Assembly (NCBI GenBank): GCA_015068135.1
Contig: SVLB01000001.1
Location: 1 to 64,000, forward strand
Origin: Oscillospiraceae bacterium
Lineage (GTDB): Bacteria > Bacillota > Clostridia > Oscillospirales > Oscillospiraceae
DNA length: 64,000 nucleotides
Direction of reading: 5' to 3'
Under the pieces are notes generated by a model. It was given only the letters and a program-made list of their open reading frames with translations, made no database searches and was not told the origin of the DNA. Below, piece by piece: positions 34,392 through 41,278 of the stretch. A program made the position numbers and the translations under genes. The stretch's first letter is position 1. Every line of letters begins with the position of its first letter.

Positions 34392-34392
34392 A

Positions 34393-34800
34393 TTATCCTT
34401 GTGCAGATGCTTCTTCAAATAAGTGCATATAGTATTCGTAGACAATCGGTGTCATCGCCACATAATACTCATATCCATACTTCCGAATAACAATAGGGGC
34501 ATCTTCTGTTTCGCACAGGTTGATAATTGTTTCTGTTGTTTTGAACTGTGATGCGCGAATGATTGTTTTGATGCCTGCTTGAGCAAAGTGCGGCATGGGA
34601 TTCCCATACTTCTCAATCATTCCAACAGCTTTAGCAAAAATGTACCCATTTACGACTACCAACACAGGTGTGTCCTTATCTGTAATTTTTACTGGACAAC
34701 CGGCATGATTTGCTGCCCAAAAGAGGCCAGCTTTTCCTTTTACTCTGGATAACGGATGTTCAATGCTCATTTGTGTACCCCATTTTTTGACTTCTATCAT
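34393..34800 (-). CDS. Unknown protein (135 aa)
   Basis: 135 residues with alternating strands and helices (TPVLVVVNGYIFAKAVGMIE, IKTIIRASQFKTTETIINL, APIVIRKYGYEYYVAMTPI). No family recognised. Two starts are possible: ATG 34800 without SD, or ATG 34770 with GGGG upstream (125 aa, MSIEHPLSRVKG). A hairpin terminator separates it from the lipoprotein gene upstream, so it has its own promoter or is read from a weak one. Confidence 0.5.
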   Translation of the reverse strand: MIEVKKWGTQMSIEHPLSRVKGKAGLFWAANHAGCPVKITDKDTPVLVVVNGYIFAKAVGMIEKYGNPMPHFAQAGIKTIIRASQFKTTETIINLCETEDAPIVIRKYGYEYYVAMTPIVYEYYMHLFEEASAQG

Positions 34801-34810
34801 TTTTAAGAAA

Positions 34811-34843
34811 CAAGAGGATGCAAGCGGTGCTTACATCCTCTTG
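34811..34843 (-). terminator. Terminator between lipoprotein gene and the 135-aa gene
   Basis: CAAGAGGATG and CATCCTCTTG form a perfect 10-bp stem with a 13-base loop; TTTCTTAAAA follows on the minus strand. Confidence 0.75.
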
Positions 34844-34885
34844 TCGCCATTTTCGCAACGAAACCTCTTTGAAAAGCGAGGTAAA

Positions 34886-35968
34886 TCAATATCCAAAATT
34901 ATAATTTACAATATAGTTGCTATACTTTTCTCTTCTATCACTGATTATAGCATCCCATTCCTCTTTAGATCCTTCAAAGTAGATCTTCATTTGATACCCT
35001 TCGTGATACGAATCCGCCAAGAAAAGGTCAACATCTTTCATCGCGGAAGGGATATACACAGTTTTGACGGCCATGCTTCCACCCACTGCATAATCGTAGG
35101 TTATCACATCGTGTCCAAAGTAAATACTTGAAAGGTTCATTCCGTAAAATGCTTGTTCGCCAAACCCTGTGATCCCATCGCTGATAACAACATCTGTAAT
35201 TTCAGATCGAACTGCAGATGCTCTCCAAGGTGCGATTTCATCATCATCGCCTCTGCTTTCGTAGTTCGGTACGGTGCCATTACCGTAGATATACAAAGTG
35301 CCATTGGATCGGATTTCCCAAGCTACATTCTCGTTGCATCTGCCGGAGTCAAGAATCTTGTAGTCATCTTGGGCAGATGTTGCACTTGTAGGAGGTGTGT
35401 CTGCCGAACTCTGGCTATTCTCAGTAGCTGGCGTTGAGGGCGTGTCAAGGTTTAATTTGCCCTCCAAGTCAAAAACTCTATTAAAAGTTGTTTTGCAATC
35501 CAAAACAGTAAACGAGCAATTTTTCAAAGCAGCATCATAGGTTCGAGAGGAATACATTTGGACAGCATTTGTTACTGTCATAGTAGATCCGTCTGCGAAG
35601 AAAACTACATTGTTCATGTACTGGGTTTCATAGTAATAAGGTGCAGCACCATAATAATCCGTAAGAATTATAAATTCAACGATATGTTCTACATCCTTAA
35701 TCCCCAAAGCAGTGGCAATGGCATCTGAATCTGTGTGTATGATACGAGTATTCTTAATTTCAAGATACCCGTTGTTACATTCATCTTCCACAGCAATAAC
35801 TTCCCATTCATCGGCAAGTACATCAATAGCTTGCTCGATCAGGGATCTTTCGGTTTGGGAGATTGCTATGGTTTCATTGTTTTCAACTTCCGGGACATCC
35901 TCTTGACACGCGGTTAATAGCGATAAGGATAGTAGAAGGGCAAGAATTAACGAACATAAACGCTTCAT
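34886..35968 (-). CDS. Lipoprotein with BspA-like leucine-rich repeat region
   Basis: 360 residues. A type II signal peptide ends at the lipobox LLTAC (Cys21), so the protein is lipid-anchored outside the membrane. After an N-terminal domain and a Thr/Ser/Pro linker (about 175-200), the C-terminal part (LDSGRCNENVAWEIRSNGTL, GFGEQAFYGMNLSSIYFG, VKTVYIPSAMKDVDLF) resembles BspA-type LRR_5 modules found in surface proteins of gut and oral bacteria. Possible adhesin or binding protein; cargo of the element. Its transcript leader contains a strong hairpin. Confidence 0.7.
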   Translation of the reverse strand: MKRLCSLILALLLSLSLLTACQEDVPEVENNETIAISQTERSLIEQAIDVLADEWEVIAVEDECNNGYLEIKNTRIIHTDSDAIATALGIKDVEHIVEFIILTDYYGAAPYYYETQYMNNVVFFADGSTMTVTNAVQMYSSRTYDAALKNCSFTVLDCKTTFNRVFDLEGKLNLDTPSTPATENSQSSADTPPTSATSAQDDYKILDSGRCNENVAWEIRSNGTLYIYGNGTVPNYESRGDDDEIAPWRASAVRSEITDVVISDGITGFGEQAFYGMNLSSIYFGHDVITYDYAVGGSMAVKTVYIPSAMKDVDLFLADSYHEGYQMKIYFEGSKEEWDAIISDRREKYSNYIVNYNFGY

Positions 35969-35985
35969 AAATCATTTCTCCATAT

Positions 35986-36015
35986 AAAAAAGTGCGGCTA
36001 CCGAAGCAGCCGCAC
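35986..36015 (-). terminator. Terminator-like hairpin in the leader of the lipoprotein gene
   Basis: GTGCGGCT and AGCCGCAC form an 8-bp GC-rich stem; on the minus strand TTTTTT follows directly. It lies 18 bases upstream of the lipoprotein start, so it is either the end of an upstream transcript or an attenuator. Confidence 0.7.
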
Positions 36016-36071
36016 AAAAAACGCAGCTCCGATAGTCGCCAAACCAATCTGCCACAAACGAGTTTCCTCAC

Positions 36072-36381
36072 ACGAACAGAAACGGAACTTGCATTTTTGT
36101 CAAATTCATTCTGTTCATGTGGCGAATACTAAAAAGGGTATAGTATCCCCATAGGGAAACTGCAGTTTGTGATATACGATTGATTTGGCAAAGGTATTAT
36201 ACCACTTTTAGATAAAAAAGAAAAGACCTTTTAGATAATTGATTTGCGCGAAAATGGCATTTGCGCCTTTTTGTAAGGAATATGGGGTCTATCATAGTTA
36301 AATATGTACGATCAATGGCCGTGACCACAATAGATAGGCGAATAGAAAATGAATATCCTTAGAATTGTACACTTTGCTATC
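36072..36381. other. Intergenic DNA without a recognised gene
   Basis: About 310 bases between the lipoprotein leader and the dinB promoter. AT-rich; it holds short inverted repeats (for instance TATCCCCATAGGGA near 36146) but no frame with an SD and no long stem. Promoter elements for the minus-strand lipoprotein gene should lie here but are not clear. Confidence 0.5.
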
Positions 36382-36440
36382 TTGACATTATCGAACACTT
36401 GTTTTATAATTAGCACCACAAAGCATAGAACATCTGTTCG
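36382..36440 (+). promoter_or_regulatory. SOS promoter with two LexA boxes
   Basis: TTGACA (36382-36387) and TATAAT (36405-36410), both perfect consensus, are 17 bases apart. A Gram-positive LexA box, CGAACACTTGTTTT (36392-36405), fills the spacer, and a second, AGAACATCTGTTCG (36427-36440; GAAC-N4-GTTC), overlaps the transcription start. Strong expression under DNA damage and tight repression otherwise are expected. Confidence 0.82.
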
Positions 36441-36470
36441 ATTATCGGCATATCCGGGAGGCCTCAGAAG

Positions 36471-37718
36471 ATGGATCGCACAATTCTCCATTGTGATATG
36501 AACAACTTTTACGCCTCCGTAGAATGTATGCTTAATCCTCAGCTTAGAGGGAAACCAGTTGCGGTAGGCGGCGATGTAGAAAACCGGCACGGTATCATCC
36601 TTGCAAAAAACTACGAAGCCAAGAAATATGGAGTACAAACCGCCGAAGCACTATGGCAAGCGAAGCAGAAATGTCCCAATTTGATTATCGTCCCACCTCA
36701 TTATGAAGAGTATCTAAAGTATTCCCGGCTGGCTCATTCGATCTATGCGGAATACACCGATCTCATTGAACCTTACGGAATGGACGAGGTATGGATGGAT
36801 ATTACCGGCAGTACCAAACTGTTTGGCGACGGAGAAAAAGTAGCAAACGAACTGCGCCGAAGAATGAAGTTTGAATTAGGTCTTACCATTTCAGTAGGTG
36901 TATCCTTTTGCAAGGTGTTTGCGAAACTTGGATCAGATATGAAGAAACCGGATGCGGTTACAATCATACCGCAGGATTCTTTTCGTGAGGTCATATGGGA
37001 TCTACCCGCTTCAGATATGCTAGGTGTTGGCAGATCAACCGAAAAAATGCTTGCATCCTATGGTATTCACACCATCGGTCAGCTTGCCAATGCTTATCCC
37101 GATATGTTGGAGCGCAAGCTAGGAAAGAACGGCATGATGCTCTTGGCATTCGCCAATGGCTTAGATCGGTCAAGAGTTGCACCGCAGGACTATGAGCCAC
37201 CTATGAAATCCATTGGGCACGGCATCACTACCATGCAAGACTTGGAGAACAATGCTGAAGTATGGAATGTGATGCTTTCACTCACCCAAGACATTGGGCA
37301 TAAACTGCGTGTCTATAACAAAAACGCCGGTGGTGTTGCTATCTACATCCGTTATATTGTTGATAAGCAGCTGGCGGGTAAACAGTGGCAATGCCAACTT
37401 CCGTTAAGAACACACAGTGCAGCGATCATTGCGAAAGAGGCCTTTCGCTTATTTGAGAGATCTTATAACTGGGAGTATCCGATTCGCAGTGTTACTGTCC
37501 GGGCAATCAATCTATGCTCCCAAGATTTACCGGAACAACTACAGTTCTTTTCCGATGCAGCAACCGTGGAGCGCAAGGAAAGACTAGAATCCGTTGTCGA
37601 AGAATTGCGGAGCCGGTTCGGTAAATATGTTATTCAACCAGCCTGTTTGTGTCAGAATATAAAAATGCCCACAGACAGAGAAATTGAACTTAGGATGCCG
37701 ACAGGTATGATTACTTGA
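36471..37718 (+). CDS. dinB: Y-family DNA polymerase (Pol IV/UmuC type)
   Basis: 415 residues, normal for the family. Catalytic Asp9 lies in HCDMNNFYASVE and the second acidic pair in GMDEVWMD (Asp105/Glu106). The palm, thumb with helix-hairpin-helix (SDMLGVGRSTEKMLASYGIH) and little-finger domains are complete. It performs error-prone bypass of DNA lesions. First gene of a LexA-controlled cassette with a small protein, an ImmA/IrrE protease and a zinc-ribbon protein. SD GGGAGG at nine bases. Conjugative elements often carry such cassettes. Confidence 0.9.
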   Translation: MDRTILHCDMNNFYASVECMLNPQLRGKPVAVGGDVENRHGIILAKNYEAKKYGVQTAEALWQAKQKCPNLIIVPPHYEEYLKYSRLAHSIYAEYTDLIEPYGMDEVWMDITGSTKLFGDGEKVANELRRRMKFELGLTISVGVSFCKVFAKLGSDMKKPDAVTIIPQDSFREVIWDLPASDMLGVGRSTEKMLASYGIHTIGQLANAYPDMLERKLGKNGMMLLAFANGLDRSRVAPQDYEPPMKSIGHGITTMQDLENNAEVWNVMLSLTQDIGHKLRVYNKNAGGVAIYIRYIVDKQLAGKQWQCQLPLRTHSAAIIAKEAFRLFERSYNWEYPIRSVTVRAINLCSQDLPEQLQFFSDAATVERKERLESVVEELRSRFGKYVIQPACLCQNIKMPTDREIELRMPTGMIT

Positions 37719-37747
37719 TTCGAGATTCCTAATTAGGAGGTGTCACC

Positions 37748-38008
37748 GTGGAACAACAATACCATAAAGTCTTTGTTGAGGTTACTGTTAAAGTGTCCCC
37801 AGAGGGCGAGAAACGCCCACAAAGCATCAAATTTGAGGATGGCATCACCTATAATATTGACCGACTGAAACAGCGCACACGGGCTGCAGCGACCAAGGTT
37901 GGTGGCACCGGCATTCGCTACACAGTTGTTATCAATGGCACCGAAACCTATTTGTTTGAGGATGATGACAGATGGTTCGTGGAAGCCAAGGGAAATGTGA
38001 GGTGTTGA
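37748..38008 (+). CDS. Small protein of the SOS cassette (86 aa)
   Basis: 86 residues from GTG 37748 (SD AGGAGG). Strand-rich, with FVEVTVKVSPEGEKRPQSIK and DGITYNIDRLKQRT; a small OB- or SH3-like fold is conceivable. This gene recurs between Y-family polymerases and ImmA/IrrE genes of clostridial elements (from memory). Possibly a polymerase accessory factor; unproven. Confidence 0.68.
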   Translation: MEQQYHKVFVEVTVKVSPEGEKRPQSIKFEDGITYNIDRLKQRTRAAATKVGGTGIRYTVVINGTETYLFEDDDRWFVEAKGNVRC

Positions 38009-38009
38009 T

Positions 38010-38720
38010 ATGCCTTACCTTTCCAGAGAAGATATAGAGAAGATCGCTGACCGTGTTGTCTACCAATACAAAAAGGCTTATGTGCCGGAACGGCACATGT
38101 GCTACATGGTTGATGCTACTGAGCTTGCGGAAATGCTTGGTTTCAAAATCGAATATGTCCATATCACAAGGGATGGCAGCATCTTGGGGCAAACATCCTC
38201 CGGACGGGTATGGACTACGATCTACGACGATAATATGAACCAACTATTCTTTGAACTGGATGGTTCAACCATCTTGGTAGATAAGCGATTGCTAAGTAAT
38301 CCGAGGATTGCAGGCAGAAAGAACTTTACGATTGCACATGAAGTAGCACACCAAATTATTAACCGTGAGCATCCGGAAATGTACGGACCGCAGAATCGTG
38401 TTTTCTGTGACTACCGCAGATCGGTAAAGCCAAAGAAAGTAGAGAAGGACTGGAATGAGTGGCAAGCCGATGCCCTGGCAGCTGCGTTGCTTCTTCCCTT
38501 GGATGCGCTGCAAGACAGTATGTTTATGTTCGGCTTGGGTGAAAAAATGAAAATGTTGAGTCGAAAATACTCAGATACCCGCTATAAGTATTTCTGTCAA
38601 ATGGCGGAATATCTGCAAGTGTCCAGGACGGCCCTGTCTTACCGGATGGAACAGTTAGGCTTGTTGGACAATAACCGACTAATCATTGAGGCGGAAGCCA
38701 GAAGAAAAGGAGTTGCTTGA
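38010..38720 (+). CDS. ImmA/IrrE-family metallopeptidase
   Basis: 236 residues. The zinc-protease motif FTIAHEVAHQI (HExxH near residues 109-113) and the downstream glutamate segment EWQADALAAALLLP are both present; a C-terminal helix-turn-helix-like part (LQVSRTALSYRMEQLGLL) follows. Members cleave XRE-type repressors (ImmA) or DdrO (IrrE) after DNA damage. In this LexA-controlled cassette it could inactivate one of the XRE repressors of the element and so link damage to excision. SD GAGGTG; one base after the previous stop. Confidence 0.87.
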   Translation: MPYLSREDIEKIADRVVYQYKKAYVPERHMCYMVDATELAEMLGFKIEYVHITRDGSILGQTSSGRVWTTIYDDNMNQLFFELDGSTILVDKRLLSNPRIAGRKNFTIAHEVAHQIINREHPEMYGPQNRVFCDYRRSVKPKKVEKDWNEWQADALAAALLLPLDALQDSMFMFGLGEKMKMLSRKYSDTRYKYFCQMAEYLQVSRTALSYRMEQLGLLDNNRLIIEAEARRKGVA

Positions 38721-38722
38721 AA

Positions 38723-38932
38723 ATGCCCACAGATAAAGACAATGACCCTAAAATCGCTGTTAGATGCGAGAATTGCAAGAAAATCCTTGCATTTAAGCTT
38801 GGTACAGCCAGTGGATTCCTGCAGCTGAAATGTCCTGTCTGCAAGACGGAAATCAAAGTAGATCTATCCCTTCGCCGGGGCAGGATCTATAACCGCAAGT
38901 CCAGTTTTCCTCTTACCATTACCTTTTTATAA
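38723..38932 (+). CDS. Com-like zinc-ribbon protein (69 aa)
   Basis: 69 residues from ATG 38723 with CENCKKILAFKLG and LKCPVCKTEI, the two knuckles of the Com family (phage Mu Com is a translational regulator binding mRNA). The basic C-terminus (LRRGRIYNRK) suits nucleic-acid binding. AAAGGAG is at ten bases; it starts two bases after the protease stop. Last gene of the SOS cassette; role inferred. Confidence 0.65.
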   Translation: MPTDKDNDPKIAVRCENCKKILAFKLGTASGFLQLKCPVCKTEIKVDLSLRRGRIYNRKSSFPLTITFL

Positions 38933-38950
38933 TTCCATAGTTCATTGACT

Positions 38951-39056
38951 CCGCGAGAGCACGCGGCTATTCTTAGCCAGTGAAAATCTAGTACCGGGCG
39001 TGAACGAGTTCATAGAGTAGGGATACTCTATTGATTCGTTACGCCCGGTATTTTTT
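38951..39056 (+). ncRNA. Structured element after the SOS cassette ending in a compound terminator
   Basis: Three stems lie in 106 bases. CCGCG/CGCGG (38951-38966) and GGCTA-TTCT-TAGCC (38965-38978) share two bases, so they are mutually exclusive. A long compound stem pairs ACCGGGCGT+AACGA (38993-39007) with TCGTT+ACGCCCGGT (39036-39049) and encloses a perfect 7-bp hairpin TAGAGTA/TACTCTA; TTTTTT follows. More elaborate than a normal terminator. Could be a small RNA, a regulatory 3' UTR or only a terminator. Confidence 0.5.
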
Positions 39057-39302
39057 CTTGCATTTTTCTTCTTGGTAGACCAATTTGTTTTTGACAAACG
39101 GTTATATCGACACAAAAGGTGTTGACTTTCTAATTCCTCTAACATATTTTACTTTATCCGTCCGTTTGCGATAGGCGTTCCTGTCGAACTCGACAATATG
39201 CTACGCAATCTACAAAACTAACCGCATATAATAGAATTAGAGTACTAGTCAGCAGAAATATTCTCTTTTTTACTTATTTCTTTTGTGTAAAATATTGCTC
39301 TT
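39057..39302. other. AT-rich intergenic DNA
   Basis: About 245 bases between the structured element and the stop of the next minus-strand gene. No frame with an SD, and no long inverted repeat beyond short AT palindromes. Confidence 0.5.
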
Positions 39303-39857
39303 CTAATTAGGATCAGTGAGATGAAGGTTTTGTAGCACTATCTCTGTATAAGTTCCAATCGCATATCTAATTATGCTGGCTTTCATCTTAAACTCTGAAA
39401 GGCGATGGATACCAATATAGTCCTCAGTGTCAAAATATTCCTTGCCCCTGCAATCACCAGCAATACTGTAGACCATGTGATTGAGTAAGGTGTATTTCTG
39501 TTTGCGAAGTTCTGGAGTATCATCGTCAAAGTACATTAAGTAGTCTATGTTTAAGCGAAAATGTTCCTTGATCGTTTTTGTTAGTTCTTGTGAGACCCTT
39601 TGTGCGTCATAAGTCGATTGCCCACCTAGTGCTAAGCGATAAATAAGCAGTATATTTTCTAAAGTCCTTTCATTGACAGCACACTTGTGCTTTTTCCTGT
39701 CAGCGAAGAAGGTGCGACCAATCGTTTTGCAATCTACCGGGAATTTCCAATCAAGAGGCTCGATAAAGTATGTTCCAAATACTTCTTTAATCAAGTATGT
39801 AATTAGCATATACGAAGGTAGCCTGTTCCCAATTTTTTGGGGTTCTATTTTCTTCAT
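39303..39857 (-). CDS. Unknown protein (184 aa)
   Basis: 184 residues from ATG 39857 (AAGGAG nine bases upstream). Basic N-terminus MKKIEPQKIGNRLPSYMLI, then mixed helices; segments FFADRKKHKCAVNERTLENI and GDCRGKEYFDTEDYIGIHRL. No recognised family. It is divergent from the XRE gene at 40011 and so may be under its control. Confidence 0.6.
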   Translation of the reverse strand: MKKIEPQKIGNRLPSYMLITYLIKEVFGTYFIEPLDWKFPVDCKTIGRTFFADRKKHKCAVNERTLENILLIYRLALGGQSTYDAQRVSQELTKTIKEHFRLNIDYLMYFDDDTPELRKQKYTLLNHMVYSIAGDCRGKEYFDTEDYIGIHRLSEFKMKASIIRYAIGTYTEIVLQNLHLTDPN

Positions 39858-39922
39858 TAGAATCACTCCTTAAAAACCGACCCATCCCGACTTTATTAAC
39901 ACAGGAAAAGACTTTGCTCGCA

Positions 39923-39951
39923 TTTACCTGTGTCAATATAGAACCTATAAT
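39923..39951 (+). promoter_or_regulatory. Promoter of the XRE gene at 40011
   Basis: TTTACC (39923-39928) and TATAAT (39946-39951) with a 17-base spacer, 60 bases before the GTG start. Confidence 0.5.
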
Positions 39952-40010
39952 TATTTTACAAAACAACCAATTTGATTTCAAGCCAAAATCACGAGAAAGG
40001 AGGAACTTCC

Positions 40011-40370
40011 GTGTCGAAACAAGTTGCATCAAATGAGATGTATGAAGTAAGCGAAAATATTAGAAACCGAAGAAAAGATATTGGCATGACCCAGGTGCAA
40101 CTTGCTTCGGCTGCTCAGCTTGGTGAAAACACAATTCAAAGAATTGAAAGCGGTCAAGCGCAGGCAAATATCGAATCCCTGTTTCGCCTTGCTAAAGCAC
40201 TGGGAGTGACCCCAAACGATTTGGCTCCTGCTAGTTATGGTTTTTCTTCTGCGAATAATCAACTTAATAACATAATGAAGCAGTTTGAATTACTTAGCGA
40301 GAAGGACAAAAAGCGCTTTCTTGATGCAGCAACTATTCTTATGGCAGGATTGTGCGCACAACCAACATAA
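40011..40370 (+). CDS. XRE-family transcriptional regulator
   Basis: 119 residues from GTG 40011 (SD AAAGGAGG). Clear Cro/C1 helix-turn-helix: ENIRNRRKDIGMTQVQLASA, then NTIQRIESGQAQANIESLF. The short C-terminal tail contains an FELLSEKDKKRFLDAA helix seen in many ICE regulators. It is the XRE gene closest to the integrase and therefore a candidate controller of it. A candidate target of the ImmA/IrrE protease. Confidence 0.83.
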   Translation: MSKQVASNEMYEVSENIRNRRKDIGMTQVQLASAAQLGENTIQRIESGQAQANIESLFRLAKALGVTPNDLAPASYGFSSANNQLNNIMKQFELLSEKDKKRFLDAATILMAGLCAQPT

Positions 40371-40372
40371 AA

Positions 40373-40423
40373 CTGAAAATACCCCACTTAAGGGGTGAAA
40401 CTGGCTGAAAATACCCCACTTAA
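40373..40423. repeat. 19-bp direct repeat pair
   Basis: CTGAAAATACCCCACTTAA occurs at 40373-40391 and again at 40405-40423, a 32-base period, directly after the XRE stop. Between them AGGGGT can pair with ACCCC of the first copy. It could be a regulator or integrase arm site, or the remnant of an IS21-like end. Confidence 0.75.
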
Positions 40424-40653
40424 TGCGTTCATTATGACCCATAAATTTGGTAACATTTCAATAGAAATCAGAGAGGAGTGATGCACTCAACCTGATAAAT
40501 TGAATGATCGTCCAGATGGGATACGAAAGTACCGGGGAAGTAGGCCAAGACCTTCAATAGAAGCGAGCCTGCCAAGGTGTGGAAAACGCCGCTGAGATCC
40601 AGGGGCAGGAACGGCATTTGGGTAGAACGGCGAATGAACTTACTAAATCAATG
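40424..40653 (+). other. Non-coding stretch, probable structured RNA leader or gene remnant
   Basis: Between the 19-bp repeats and a terminator are 230 bases with GC-rich runs (for example GTACCGGGGAAGTAGGCC and CCTGCCAAGGTGTGG) but only short interrupted frames. The local character (purine-rich loops, many short GC stems, terminator at the end) resembles a structured RNA. It may instead be a decayed gene; I cannot decide by eye. Confidence 0.35.
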
Positions 40654-40679
40654 GGCCACCGGGGAACCGGTGGCCTTTT
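40654..40679 (+). terminator. Strong hairpin terminator
   Basis: GGCCACCGG and CCGGTGGCC pair perfectly around GGAA, followed by TTTT. It ends the stretch described at 40424-40653 rather than any gene. Confidence 0.75.
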
Positions 40680-40680
40680 G

Positions 40681-40734
40681 GTATAGCACCTACGAATGTC
40701 CAGGCAGAAAGCTGGCTATTCGTAGATGCTATAC
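40681..40734 (+). promoter_or_regulatory. Large inverted repeat in the leader of the 78-aa gene
   Basis: GTATAGCA+CTACGAAT (40681-40697) pairs with ATTCGTAG+TGCTATAC (40718-40734), one C-A mismatch, and an inner CCAG/CTGG. The SD AAGGAGG follows nine bases after. It is placed to act as an mRNA leader structure or as a DNA binding site. Confidence 0.6.
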
Positions 40735-40756
40735 ATCTACCCAAGGAGGTACACCA

Positions 40757-40993
40757 ATGAAGAAGCAGACAGACACATTTGAAATCTGCTTGTGCCACAG
40801 TTGCGCAAGTGTATTTTATAACTCTCCATCGCACCGCATTTCCAGAGTTGATCCCTTGCAGGTAATTAAGGATACCTGCGATTGTTGCCGATCAAACCGA
40901 GGATACGATTTTCGGCTTAGCGCCAATGCCTCCAATTCACATAGTAGGATGGGACAGGCGTGTTATGCTGAATATTCCAGACCAACTATGTAA
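40757..40993 (+). CDS. Cysteine-rich small ICE protein (78 aa), altered C-terminus
   Basis: 78 residues from ATG 40757 (SD AAGGAGG). The first 50 residues (MKKQTDTFEICLCHSCASVF, then CDCCRSNRGYDF) carry a CxxC pair and a CxCC cluster in a layout I recall from small proteins beside ICE integrases. After RGYDF the sequence turns low-complexity and serine-rich, suggesting a frameshifted or replaced tail. Zinc binding likely; function unknown. Confidence 0.6.
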   Translation: MKKQTDTFEICLCHSCASVFYNSPSHRISRVDPLQVIKDTCDCCRSNRGYDFRLSANASNSHSRMGQACYAEYSRPTM

Positions 40994-41017
40994 ATACTTA
41001 CCACAGGAGGTACAGCC

Positions 41018-41197
41018 ATGATCGTTGCTGAAATCAAAAATCCCACAGTTACGGTTCGCATCCATGATGATTTTTTTGATACTGCCCATCAAGCCCGCAT
41101 CAATCGTATCAGTCAGATTGTGACTGACCACTACAAGCGCAGGCAGGCAGAAATGGAAAGTCAGAAAGAAGAACCGACTCAGCTGCCGCTTTCCTAA
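41018..41197 (+). CDS. Small protein before the integrase (59 aa)
   Basis: A 59-residue protein (MIVAEIKNPTVTVRIHDDFF, charged helix, Glu/Gln-rich tail) starts seven bases after AGGAGG. It lies between the Cys-rich gene and the integrase and ends before a terminator. Small genes with this N-terminal pattern accompany serine integrases in related elements (from memory). A recombination directionality factor is one possibility, untested. Confidence 0.6.
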   Translation: MIVAEIKNPTVTVRIHDDFFDTAHQARINRISQIVTDHYKRRQAEMESQKEEPTQLPLS

Positions 41198-41227
41198 TTA
41201 GCGGCAGCACCCCAACATTCACACCTT

Positions 41228-41250
41228 TGACGCAGGAGCGTCATTTTTTT
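41228..41250 (+). terminator. Terminator before the integrase gene
   Basis: TGACGC and GCGTCA form a perfect 6-bp stem around AGGA, followed by seven T. Confidence 0.85.
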
Positions 41251-41278
41251 ATAATTAAGCCAGAAAGGAGAAATAGTC

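Noticed and set aside
40577..40756. 180-base upstream extension of the 78-aa Cys-rich gene
   Set aside because: It would read through a perfect terminator and a large inverted repeat; ATG 40757 has AAGGAGG at the right distance.
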